DNA from: Phoronis australis | Lineage: Eukaryota > Phoronida > Phoronidae | Reading direction: 5' to 3' | DNA: 64,000 nucleotides | Assembly: GCA_002633005.1 (NCBI GenBank) | Contig: NMRA01000089.1 | Coordinates: 372,001 to 436,000 of the forward strand | Shown here: one piece after another, positions 23,390 through 34,910 of the stretch | Numbering within the stretch: the stretch's first letter is position 1 | How the letters are laid out: every line of letters begins with the position of its first letter | Program-made: the position numbers and the translations under genes | Notes under the pieces: generated by a model | The model's input: the letters and a program-made list of their open reading frames with translations, nothing else | The model's database searches: none | Told to the model about the DNA's origin: nothing

Positions 23390-26300
23390 CTACGTTTCGT
23401 TCTTTATAGATTCTAGGTATGAAAATATTATATTGGATATCTGCAAGTTAAATCGTTTCCCATAATGTGTACCGTCCCAGCTGAATGCGTTATGACACAT
23501 GGAATGTGTATTCAACACTAAGACGTTCCTGGTACTAAAATAATCCGTCATTTTCTGTGCATAGCGTCGTGTGTACTGAGCATTTTGCGAATTGTCCCAC
23601 TCTGGTCCTTTCAGTATGCCCGGCAGATGGGGCGTGACGAAAATCATCTTTGGCCACGTGCTGTCACTAGTTCGACGTTTCACGAAAATATTTGTCCGAT
23701 GAAACAGCGAAGTCATTGTGCTTAAGATTGGCTCAAAAAACTTCTTTATGAAAACGTCAGCTTGAAGATTTTCATGTAGTCCCACGGATCCTATCAATAA
23801 GGTTTTTCTTGATGTATACTTTATATTCTGAACGACACTGCCATGGTTCACTGTAAATAGAAAGCGAGACAATGTATTACGGTTGTGTGCGCTCACGCCA
23901 GTGCAAAGCTGTAAGACAGAGAACATTGCGCCAACATTCGAAAACCAAAATTGTAGGAACACGTAAAGAGCCGTTGCTCTCTGTAATGACAAATAGCGGC
24001 AAGATTAGTTTTTACTACCCAAAGAGATATGTGTCGCTTTATCTGAAGAATTTTCATATAATCTTAGAGTGTCAGTTCAGATTAAGAGGGTAAAAAATGA
24101 GATGATAGACCATCATTTTTGCTTGACATATATAAGGTTTGGTCAGATAATCTGCCCGAATTTAAAAAACTGGAAACCCAGCCACCCTGGATAGCAAGCA
24201 ATGATTAAATTTCATCTAACTTAGACATGGATATTCACGTGCCACAATTCTTCTTGGTACTAAAACACAAGCAGCATTCTTCACGTTTTGGCCAGGTATA
24301 AATATCGCTAAAGGTTTAGAAGCCCATTTGGCTACAACCCCTAATTATCTTAAACACCTAAAAATGGGGACTCGAATTTTTAAGAATGTGAACCTTTTAC
24401 TAAGATTCACAGGGTACGTTTAGAACTATGAATTTTGCATTCGCCGAATTTTGGCAGTTCCTGCCTTTTTAGCGGATTGTCTCGTTTCCTACTTTTTCGG
24501 GTTTTTTTTGTCTTTATGAGACGGACCTTTTTCCCCACTTCTCCAAATGGGGGTGGGGGGTTCTCGTTCGAGTCCCCGGNTCCCTGAGTGCGCGCATGAA
24601 CACGATGACTCTCTCTTCCAACGTAAGCACACTGACCACCTATCCTCCTATCGACTTATTGCGCCCCACAGACGTGAAGTCACTTACCGGCATAAGCACA
24701 TGGTGCATACGTCACTGTTACACTGTTGTCGCACACTGCCGCTCTAATCTGAATATGATGGCGACAAAACTTTTCCGTGAACTGGTTCAAGTTTGCGCAT
24801 TTTCTATGGATGTCTGAAATATTATAAGAGATTAAACTTTACACGCTACAAAAGATATCACAGGGACATGACACACGAAAGCATCTTTGGCACCCACCTC
24901 ACAATTCAATGCCCCCGAAAGCAGGTCTCTAGATGCAAGTAGTAATTTATTTTAAGCCGCGGTCGACACCCACTTTCACCTGATTTCCGAATGTAATCTT
25001 GAAAGTTTTGACACTCTGAACGCGTTGTCTCTCAGTTCATAGTGGAGGAGAGAGGGGATGTTGGTTTGGTGTATTTTAAGTAGCTGGCTGTACTTCCAGT
25101 AGTCGTAAAATATGGAAAACTGACGTTGGAATCAGTTTGAATAGGTTTTTGAAGTCTTCGACCTAGTATACTGTTTTTTCAGGTTTTGCACATCTCGTGG
25201 AACAGACTGTTGGGACTACCTCGACCTAGTTTTTCAAGCCCAAAATCAGCAAAAACTGATGAATGTTACCTTAAATCGTGTTTTGTGCAATGCCACTCTC
25301 CAAAATAGGAAAATCCGTTCGGGGACTAGACGTTAAAGAGGCACCCAATAGCTTTTTGAGCAACGGTTGAATTCATCTCCCCCAGTTTCGTTAAAATTTT
25401 GCGACCACTGGATTGGCTGCTTATTTTGACTATGAAGGGCGGAATATCACTTGGTTGATTCTTTTCACTACTTTTAAGTCTGTTGTCATTGAAAAAATGA
25501 CAGTTGTTGAGTGATTGGTTCATTTTTGCTTGCCCATGAAGCTGGGTCGGCAATGGCTTTTCATTGACTTCAATACAAACAGGCAGAAAGTTGATATTTA
25601 GTAAGGCCATGTGTCGAGTCAGAATATCCTTTTGTTACTGAATGTTTTTGTTTGTTTTAGTAGCCGGCTGCACTCGCCGTAGTCGCAAAACATGAACAAA
25701 AACACTTTGGAATCAGTGTTATTGTACTTTGTGCAAGGTTTTTGAAATATTTGGCATACTTCTCATATTTTCAGGTTTTGTACACCATGTGGAACAGAAA
25801 CGTGAGGATGCGTGGAAATGCATTTGTACCACATAAGTTTGTTAAGGGATTTGCTCTTTCCGGAGATTTCTCGCCGCACGTGGAGCGCAAGTCTGTTAAG
25901 TCATCTACAGAATGCAACCCAGCAACGACATCTAAAATACCTGCTTACAGAAAATCAATAGCTATAAATCGATATTTACACTGCAAAGATCAAATATGTT
26001 TCATGATCATATTGCACAATATACGGGAGGTCTACCATTGTAAACCTGAATATGACGTCACTGTGAGTTTACTCCTGATGCTGATAATTTTCAATGCAAG
26101 TTTACCTAAGATACATTTCCTCTCTCAGCATCAGAAACACAGCTTAATTATCTCGACTGAGTATAATTCAGCTGGACTGAAGGAGGAACTTTATGAACAT
26201 CAGAACACGATTTCAAAATGAATTCAATAGATTGTGGAATTCAAGAAGGCCCTAAGAGTAAAAAATCCTAAATAAAATATGCATGCTGTTACACACAACA

Positions 26301-28272
26301 TATGTGATTGGGCTAAAAATGTTCCGAATGAAAGTCACAAATGTGAGATATGGTTTCGCATGATTTTTCTGCATGAATTCATAAAACGTGTCTAATATGG
26401 CCCCTATATAATGTCAGAGTAAAACGTTGCGCCCCTTCTATTGAAAGGAATAAGTTGTACAATTAGTTTTTTGACAGACCAGTCAACAGAATACCGCAAT
26501 TACCGAGCGTATATTGCCTTTTTGCACATTCTTTCAAAGTACGGCGCTTAGGGATTTACATTAACTAGTACTGGTGGCGGCCTTTATTGTTGTAGACTCG
26601 TCGTCGATATTTGACAATGCACAATGCTATATGTATTTACTTAGCAAGTCAGTCCCAATAAGCCATTTTTTGCTATTTACTTAACCGACGTCGGTCAAAT
26701 AAGCTGGTATTTTACAAAGCATTCGACGATCTCATTTGAGGATTTTTGAGACGTCACGGCTTGTCTGTCAAATAACCAGACATTTTCTATTATTCCAGCA
26801 AACTTTTCAATGATTCCATTGACCCCAACACATCACCTATAGTTGTTGCTATTCGACCAACATTCAAGGGTCATAACTTCAAAATAACATTTTATTAGCC
26901 AAATACACATGTTGCCTATTTTTTTCTTTTTTCCCGAGGAGTGGCCATGGCCATGATGGGTAAAATGCGTGCACGTCTGGTTCTCTTCTGCAGGGTAGGT
27001 GGTACAGGTACAGAAGGTCTGCCCGCTGTCATTAGCCGACATGCTCCGTCTTCATGACAGCACATGGTTTTATTTCGGAGTGCCCTTCTCCTAGACTGGT
27101 TGCCTTCTATGGCTGAGAGAGATCACGTGCGTGCATTTAGTGGGAAGGAAATCAGAAACTCTGAGGTGACTACTGGTTATTCCCTCATAGGGGAAGTGAA
27201 TAACTGTGTAGTAGACGTTGCGAGATGACACTTTCATCAGAAATTGTTTAAAAGATATTTTTGACGAGCTTCCGCCTTCCATGCCACTTTAAATTGCTCA
27301 AATTAAACAACGTCGTGGTTTTTATCCAGCTATGCTTAGTATAGTATTATCAAATCGGTCATTCCATGCCACTCATGGCGATCGACAGTGAAAAGAATTA
27401 CGTTGTGAAATGCTCGTAAACATTACACAGACGTTGTCGGTTTGGCCAACAATGTTGATACGTGAGACCTATTGACCTGCAACGATTTCGCTGAGTACCG
27501 CGGCCGCGCCATTTCGCCACTGAGTATATAGCCCTGTCGACCGTAAAATTGGCTACCAAGTTAAAAAAAAAATGAGCAGTACCGTGTTACCTTCTCCGGC
27601 GTCCGGATCTAGGGCCCCGTGTTGCTCGTCATTTCGTAAGTGAATCAAAAGAGCGACGTGTACGTGTCGCATTAAAGAATCTCCAAACGTGATGATATTA
27701 TCGACTCCCAGTTTGTTAAGGACGTCACATGCTCTTCCCTGTTGGCCGCTGTCAAACATATGAGGCAAACACGTATCGTCTTTTAGCTTATAATCGGAGA
27801 ACTCCGGGTGGATGGGTTGCCGCATGTCTCGGCAATCGTCACATAGGCATTTATCTTTCGGTTTATTCACACACTTTGTCCCGTAACAGCATGGAAACTC
27901 TCCATTAGGGTCACAAAGGGCTCTGTACACCTTTACGTCTTCATATCCTATGTTCCCGCATCGCCCGTCTCGCCTTGAAACATTGCGAGGAATTTTCGCA
28001 TCCATCCAAACCTTTGCAATTGTGTCCATAATACTGTCCACGTTTTCACCATTGTGGTTCGCGTTGGGTATGAACGTGCCGTTGGTGAGACAATTGATTA
28101 GTGTTTGGTCTCGTAAGTAATGTATGTCAACACCCCAATTTGTTGGTCTATTCCCTAAAATCTCTGTACTTTTTCCGAACAACACCAGCACAGATACACC
28201 AATGATTACAAGCACAAACGCATTTCTGCGATGCCTTCCTAATCGAAGTCGCACAAACCTTGTCAAGCTCAT
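23390..28272 (-). CDS. Type II membrane SGNH-hydrolase family protein
   Basis: Exon 28272-27591 starts at MSLTRFVRLRLG. It has a basic N-terminus, one membrane segment (about residues 16-33, AFVLVIIGVSVLVLFG), a Cys-rich stretch with CCYGTKC and CLCDDC, then IITFGDSLMRH, the SGNH block I nucleophile motif. The last exon, 23850-23390, carries LLIGSVGLHENL and ends with DGTHYG, the Asp-x-x-His block. A short exon 24748-24688 (AAVCDNSVTVTYAPCAYA) joins the last exon in phase. A weaker candidate, 25325-25270, would bridge exon 1 to it in phase, giving about 419 aa. A direct splice of the outer exons (about 380 aa) is also in frame. The layout recalls luminal Golgi sugar acetyl-transferases/esterases such as CASD1, but substrate and orthologue are unknown. 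The two motif exons are firm; the middle exons are inferred from splice sites and phase. Confidence 0.75.
24580..24580. other. Single-N contig join without visible duplication
   Basis: It is preceded by TTCGAGTCCCCGG, a tRNA-like B-box context. No repeated flank was found, so unknown sequence may be missing here, inside the SGNH-gene intron between 23851 and 24687. Confidence 0.6.
25080..25792 (+). repeat. Two diverged copies of a ~130-bp unit
   Basis: About 25080-25210 and 25661-25792 align with substitutions and small gaps. Shared blocks include TAGCTGGCTG versus TAGCCGGCTG, TTGGAATCAGT, and TTTTCAGGTTTTG followed by GTGGAACAG. Spacing is about 580 bp. An old local duplication or two copies of a repeat in the SGNH-gene intron is likely. 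An open + frame of 159 codons at 25742-26221 starts inside the second copy but has no recognisable domain. Confidence 0.6.
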
Positions 28273-28996
28273 GTTGACCTGAGTCGATCTGCGTCGGGCG
28301 CACCTAGTTGGCTAACCGTTGATTGACGCATAACGCAAAAATCGACCGTTAAGCTTGAGTAAGCGCCGGTTAGATTCGACAAAGAAACTAGCACAGGTGA
28401 TACTTATCGATAAAAGAGTAAAAATTATTTACAGAAAGGTGTGGAAGACTACAGAAAGAAGATACGTGAAGAAGCAGACAAGAACACTAGCAGCACAGTA
28501 GGCCTACTGAAATATTTTTATAGCAGTACTGTGAATACTTTATTTTAAATCATTGTGGTCAGAAACAAATAAACGTTAGTCAGTATACATTATAGTGGAC
28601 CGACAAGAGATTTATATGTAGTCAGCAATCAGTAACAAAATGCATTCAGACAGGAGACAGTTAACACATACAGACAGATTCAAGTGGATAGGCGGATGAA
28701 CAATTGACAAGGTTATTCATGATGATATTACGGCGTGAGTGTTTGGGGTCACCATCTGCCACTGCATAGTACCCGCAGCAGCGTTCTTGTTTAGTTTTGT
28801 TCTACTATGTAGCCAAGGTTACAGCTAAGGTAGCTATCGTGTAACTAAGGTAACTATTGTGTGTGTGTTAATAAATGATATAAAACCACGATCGTAGTCA
28901 GTGCGTGGCACTCTGCAATGAGCCATACACAGAATCGATAGAGGTCACACTGATGGTATATTGCACTGAACAGTGAGCCATGCTCTATTGTATCAC
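28082..28996 (-). repeat. Haplotype copy 1, SGNH exon 1 start and 5' flank
   Basis: Matches 28998-29922 with scattered SNPs and short indels. Ends exactly at the N at 28997. Confidence 0.85.
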
Positions 28997-28997
28997 N

Positions 28998-29922
28998 TTG
29001 GTGAGACAATTGATTAGTGTTTGGTCTCGTAAGTAATGTATGTCAACACCCCAAGTTGTTGGTCTATTCCCTAAAATCTCTGTACTTTTTCCGAACAACA
29101 CCAGCACAGATACGCCAATGATTACAAGCACAAACGCATTTCTGCGATGCCTTCCTAATCGAAGTCGCACAAACCTTGTCAAGCTCATGTTGACCTGAGT
29201 CGATCTGCGTCGGGCACACCTAGTTGGCTAACCGTTGATAACGCAAAAATCGACCGTTAAGCTTGAGTAAGCGCCGGTTAGATTCGACAAAGAAACTAGC
29301 ACAGGTGATACTTATCGATAAAAGAGTAAAAATTATTTACAGAAAGGTGTGGAAGCCTACAGAAAGAAATACGTGAAGAAGCAGACAAGAACACTAGCAG
29401 CGCAGTAGGCCTACTGAAATATTTTTATAGTAGCACTGTAGGAATACTTTATTTTAAATCATTGTGGTCAGAAACAAATAAACGTTAGTCAGTATACGTT
29501 ATAGTGAACCGACAAGAGATTTATATGTATTCAGCAATCAGTAACAAAATTCATTCAGACAGGAGACAGTTAACACATACAGACAGATTCAAGTGGATAG
29601 GCGGATGAACAATTGACAAGGTTATTCACAGTATTGATGATATTACGGCGTGAGTGTTGGGGGTCACCATCTGCCACTGCATACCCGCAGCAGCGTTCTT
29701 GTTTAGTTTTGTTCTACTATGTAGCCAAGGTTACAGCTAAGGTAGCTATTGTGTAACTAAGTTACTAAGGTAACTATTGTGTGTGTGTTAATAAATGATA
29801 TAAAACCACGATCGTAGTCAGTGCGTGGCACTCTGCAATGAGCCATACACAGAATATCGATAGAGGTCACACTGATCATTGGTATATTGCACTGAACAGT
29901 GAGCCATGCTCTATTGTATCAC
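28998..29922 (-). repeat. Haplotype copy 2, partial SGNH exon 1 and 5' flank
   Basis: It repeats the first 63 codons of the SGNH gene (start codon at 29188 on the - strand) with one visible replacement (RPTNW to RPTTW), then the same upstream DNA. The open frame is cut at the N at 28997. It reads as the other allele rather than a truncated paralogue, because non-coding flanks match as well as coding sequence. After 29922 the sequence is unique. Confidence 0.85.
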
Positions 29923-31040
29923 TCTCTCACCCCTCTAGAGTTGCTACCCTAGCCACCGAGCCGTTACCTCAAAGCCACCCTGAGACATCTGAGTGGCGCA
30001 AAATGTCTGTCCAAAGGCGATATCTGAGAGAACATGTAACTTAAAAGGAAAAATCTCCACGCGAGACCATGACGTAATATGCTCACACGAGTCGTCGGCA
30101 TGTCAAGTGCCACGGAATTCCACAAACTGAAGAGAACCCTTGGGATATTATCCAGGTATGAGTCCAGGATCAGAAGTGGTGTAACAATGAGTAGGCAAAC
30201 ATGCCGAGGACCAGGGTAGAAAAAAAATAACTTGTTGCGAAACATTGTCTTTAATATATTCACTTTAACCAATTATAAAAATCTCGAATTTCAAAGGAAA
30301 ACATGTTTATCAAATAGCAAGGCTACTAGAAACCTGTTTTCTGTAAAAAACTAACTTTTCAGTCATACTACTTGCTGTACTGACTGTTCCCAAAATTTAG
30401 TTTACTCCGATTGGAAATGATTTCTTTACTTGGCCCGATGTCCCTCTTATTCTGAGTAAAGAAAAAGTTCCTACTGGTTTTATAACATTTGGTAAGTCAA
30501 AAGTGTTATTTTTGGCAAATAAAGTGGCTGCATATGTTAAGAGAAAGTTTAAACCCCACTCGGAACAGAGATCCTCAAACTTAACTTCTGGTCACGTGAT
30601 GTGATCTACATAAGGCGTACGTGAAGACGAATGATACTTGCGCACTGTTCTTTAAATTTTGACATTTTTCCTCGTGACTAAAACTTTGCGAACAATTTTG
30701 TCAAACATGCAACTTTTCACATCGAGTCTATCCACTGTTGTCCTTATTATTAAGCTGCTGACTCTGCTTAATACAGCAGAATATCTATGCAAGAGTCAGG
30801 ATGTTGTGACGTTACGTTTTAAATGTACATGTACCAAAAATTTTCAAAGTACACAGACTTCGATAGAACTTTCTCAGATTTTACCAAAATTAGAACCTTC
30901 TTGCCAGAATTATTGGCCAGTTTGGTAAAACCTTTGTCGGACTTGAATGTGACATTGCACCCAGTCGCTAATTGTCTGCGTTTGAATAGGCAAAATGAAC
31001 AGAAATTCCCAGCAGCAGGCTTCGGCGTCCCTTTCCCGCA
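29923..31040. other. Intergenic, nothing recognised
   Basis: Short open frames are present on both strands but none has recognisable domains, codon bias or splice context. Confidence 0.4.
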
Positions 31041-32373
31041 TTTTTTGAGTTTGGAAATCGTTAGATGACCGTAATTGATAGATAAGATGATGCATCCCAA
31101 GAAACCATGGAAACAGCTTGGAAATTACTCAATAAGAGTGTTAAATTGTCGCATTTATCATCAAATCCAACTTGCAATTGAAATGCACATGGTGTCTAAT
31201 ACTTTAACACGCACAAGTCGGCCTATTCCAGTTCCAAAAATCAGAAAATAGCTGTAAGACTGATTATATTTGGGTAATTTCAAATGAAACAAATTCATGT
31301 GAAGGCTCTGTGGGTATCATGCCAAAGCAACAAATACGATTGTTACCCGACAATATAGACTCTCAGTGTATAACGCCTGCAACACTCAATATAGTCGTTG
31401 ACATAACGTGAAAAAATAGTTGCGACTCTGACTCGTACTAGTAAAGCTAACTTGATGAGTAACCCGTACGCTATTTCAATTTTATTAGTTTGTGACGCTT
31501 TCTCTAAAATCAAAGTTGAAGTATTTTTAAATAAACAGTGACATTATGGGCCAGACAAGTGAGCGCGGAAGGGAATCACCGCGGTCGCAACCAAACACTG
31601 AGCCAAAGTCCACTCGACAAACGGCGTTTTTCGGCAGTAAAAACGCCAATGTCCGGACATCGCATTATCGACTTTATTGCCCTAAACTGCCTATGAGATC
31701 ATTGATGGATGGATTATAGAGATAAAGACCCAAATATGGTGAGCCCGAACGGTTAACTGTTTAATAGTCCCGAACAGAAAGGCTATTCAAATTTTGATTT
31801 TTACTCCAACATTTAGGTTTAAGCCTTGCCTCAGGTCACTATTGTAGTACAACTTCTCATCATCTTCAATTACCTCAAGGCAGTGACATTCATTATGTTG
31901 ATAAAGCTAAGCTTGTTTTAAGCTATGGTACACATAATACAAACAGCAAAATATAACAGCAGATCCTACTAACACTGGGGAAGATTAGAATACTTTACTC
32001 ACAGGAATCCCATGCTGAGGATTCCCCTTGAGTACTAATCACTGAGGTGATTACTGCAGTGGGCCCAACGATGTGGCCTCAGTACGCCTGATGCACTGTA
32101 GATGGCGCCAGGTCACCTGCCTAATAATACTCTGTGCATAAAATGGAACATTTTTCCATATGAGGAACACTAGCGCTTTACATATGGTGCAAAAGAATCA
32201 ATTATAATAGTTACTTGCTTTGTTCTAGAGAAAATAATTTATTAAAAAATAATAAATACAACACACATCAATCACACACAGATTTCCATTTCATTAAATG
32301 CAGCATTTTAGATCAGCGAAGACATTTGAGCCAAACAGGCAGTGGTCAACATTCCAAAGACAAACACTGGGAC
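31041..32373. repeat. Haplotype copy 1 of non-coding segment
   Basis: Matches 32375-33648. One visible difference is about 37 bp near 31605-31650 that is absent from copy 2. No gene was recognised. Confidence 0.85.
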
Positions 32374-32374
32374 N

Positions 32375-33648
32375 TTTTTTGAGTTTGGAAATCGTTAAAT
32401 GACCGTAATTGATAGATAAGATGATGCATCCCGAGAAACCATGGTAACAGCTTGGAAATTACTCAATAAGAGTGTTAAATTGTTGCATTTATCATCAAAT
32501 CCAACTTGCAATCGAAATGCATATGGTGTTTAATACTTTAACACGCACAAGTCGGCCTACTCCAGTTCCAAAAATCAGAAAATAGCTGTAAGACTGATTA
32601 TATTTGGGTAATTTCAAATGAAACAAATTCATGTGAAGGCTCTGTGGGTATCATGCCAAAGCAACAAATACGATTGTTACCCGACAATATAGACTCTCGG
32701 TGTATAACGCCTGCAACACTCAATATAGTTGTTGACGTAACGTGAAAAAATAGTTGCGACTCGCACTAGTAAAGCTAACTTGATGAGTAACCCGTACGCT
32801 ATTTCAATTTTATTAGTTTGTGACGCTTTCTCTAAAATCAAAGTTAAAGTATTTTTAAATAAACAGTGACATTATGGGCCAGACAAGTGAGCGCGGAAGG
32901 GAATCACCGCGGTCGCAGCCAAACACTGAGCCGAAGCAATGTCCGGACATCGCATTATCGACTTTACTGCCCTAAACTGCCAATGAGATCATTGATGGAT
33001 GGATTATACAGATGAAGACCCAAATATGGTGAGCCCCAATGGTTAACTGTTTAATAGTCCCGAACAGAAAGGCTATTCAAATTTTGATTTTTACTCCAAC
33101 ATTTAGGTTTAAGCCTTGCCTCAGGTCACTATTGTAATACAACTTCTCATCAAGGCAGTGACATTCATTATGTTGATAAAGCTAAGCTTGTTTTAAGTTA
33201 TGGTACACATAATACAAACAGCAAAATATAACAGCCGATCCTACTAATACTGGGGATGATTAGAATACTTTACTCACAGGAATCCCATGCTGAGCATTCC
33301 CCTTGAGTACTAATCACTGAGGTGATTACTGCAGTGGGCCCAACGGTGTGACCTCAGTACGCCTGATGCACTGTAGATGGCGCCAGGTCACCTGCCTAAT
33401 AATACTCTGTGCATAAAATGGAACATTTATCCATATGAGGAGCACTAGCGCTTTACATATGGTGCAAAAGAATCAATTATAATAGTTACTTGCTTTGTTC
33501 TAGAGAAAATAATTTATTAAAAAATAATAAATACAACACACATCAATCACACACAGATTTCCATTTCATTAAATGCAGCATTTTAGATCAGCAAAGACAT
33601 ATGAGCCAAACAGGCAGTGGTCAACATTCCAAAGACAAACAGTGGGAC
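32375..33648. repeat. Haplotype copy 2 of non-coding segment
   Basis: Begins right after the single N at 32374 at the equivalent of 31041, and runs past the end of copy 1 into unique DNA at 33649. Differences are SNPs and small indels, as expected of two alleles. Confidence 0.85.
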
Positions 33649-34910
33649 AATTCATTGGGATACCCACTGCAATAAATTTAAAATCAAATGAACCTCAGGC
33701 ATTTTTGGTATTATTGTTAGATTAGATAGACTTGTTAAAGATATTTAAAACTTTCATCAAAACTGTAAAATGACAAAATTATTGAGCTACTTTGGACCTT
33801 TAAGCTCGAATGCACGTTGGTGCCACAAAAAATTTCTGTACTCTACTATTGGAAGACCTTGAACAGCCTTCTAGTGCTAATTTTTTTTTGTTGTACTAGG
33901 CAATAAAATAGATAAAAGAATTTCCGGTCACAATACACTAACTGAAAGGTGATTTGGCTATGTTTAGAGAGTGCAGCCACCTACAAGGTATTTCACAAGA
34001 AAATGTTGGAGTTGCGAATCTGTTGTGTATTATTTATGGTATAAAGAAGTTACAAATTGACATACAAGTGAAAAGAGCATTTTAAATGGCATTTCATAAA
34101 AACCATAGACTTAAAGAGTTTTGTTTTTTAACTGATCCTTCAAAAAGGATATGACTTATTTAACAAGAGAATTTCACAATAGGCAATGAAGATATACCAA
34201 TAAATAAGTCCTAATACCATGATTTCTGCTTCTGGAAACAGAGTGGGAGCTAAAATAGGGACAAACGGTTTAAAGCAAAAAAGGCATCCTAACGTGACAA
34301 CCAGAGATGCTGTAGAGTAACTAGACGCTAGAGGTATAAAACCTTAATTACAGTAAACAGTTCATTCCTCTAGTACATTCACGAAATTTCATCTATGACA
34401 CTGCTGACCTTTTTCAGATGCATTGTAATATGGTAGTCGCGTAGGGTCATAAAAGACGGTGATGTCATAGACAACTTGGTGACATGTACGCAATATAATG
34501 GAATAAAACACTTGTTGCTTACATAGACCGGAATTGAATGCAAAAAACAACGTTACACACTTTTTGGTGTGAGAATGACACAGAAATCATATGAAAATAA
34601 GAGAGAAAGTTTGTCTCAAAATACACCAAAATACAAAATATACAATGAAGTCTTTTGTGCAGCTATTCTCAAGGCACAGACAATCTGGTCTAGATGAAGT
34701 CAAATTTCACCACCTAAAATGCAAATTTTTAAATCGGTTACATATCCACAAGTTATGCGCGATGTCACCAGACGATTACAAGCTGACGACCATCCTACAA
34801 TGCATTTGAAAAACGACAATAGTACCGTAGATGAAATCCACTGAACTGATGTTGCCAAAAGTCAATTAGTATTTTCACATATTGACAACCTATACACATT
34901 CTAGTATTTA
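33649..34910. other. Downstream flank of the kelch gene, non-coding
   Basis: No gene was recognised. It should contain the 3' UTR of the - strand kelch gene. A dispersed repeat shared with 63881-63990 occupies about 34761-34850. Confidence 0.45.
34761..34850 (+). repeat. Dispersed repeat, copy 1
   Basis: GATGTCACCAGA, then AGCTGACGACCATCC, ACAATGCATT and ATGAAATCC, occur in the same order and spacing near 63882-63980. Unknown element. Confidence 0.65.

Noticed and set aside
25326-25610. 94-codon - strand ORF inside the SGNH gene
   Set aside because: Same strand as the gene, but it contains no SGNH motif and no phase-compatible splice pair was found that uses its frame.
25742-26221. 159-codon + strand ORF
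   Set aside because: It starts in a duplicated intronic repeat, lies inside the SGNH gene on the opposite strand, and has no recognisable domain or splice context. Kept only as a note.
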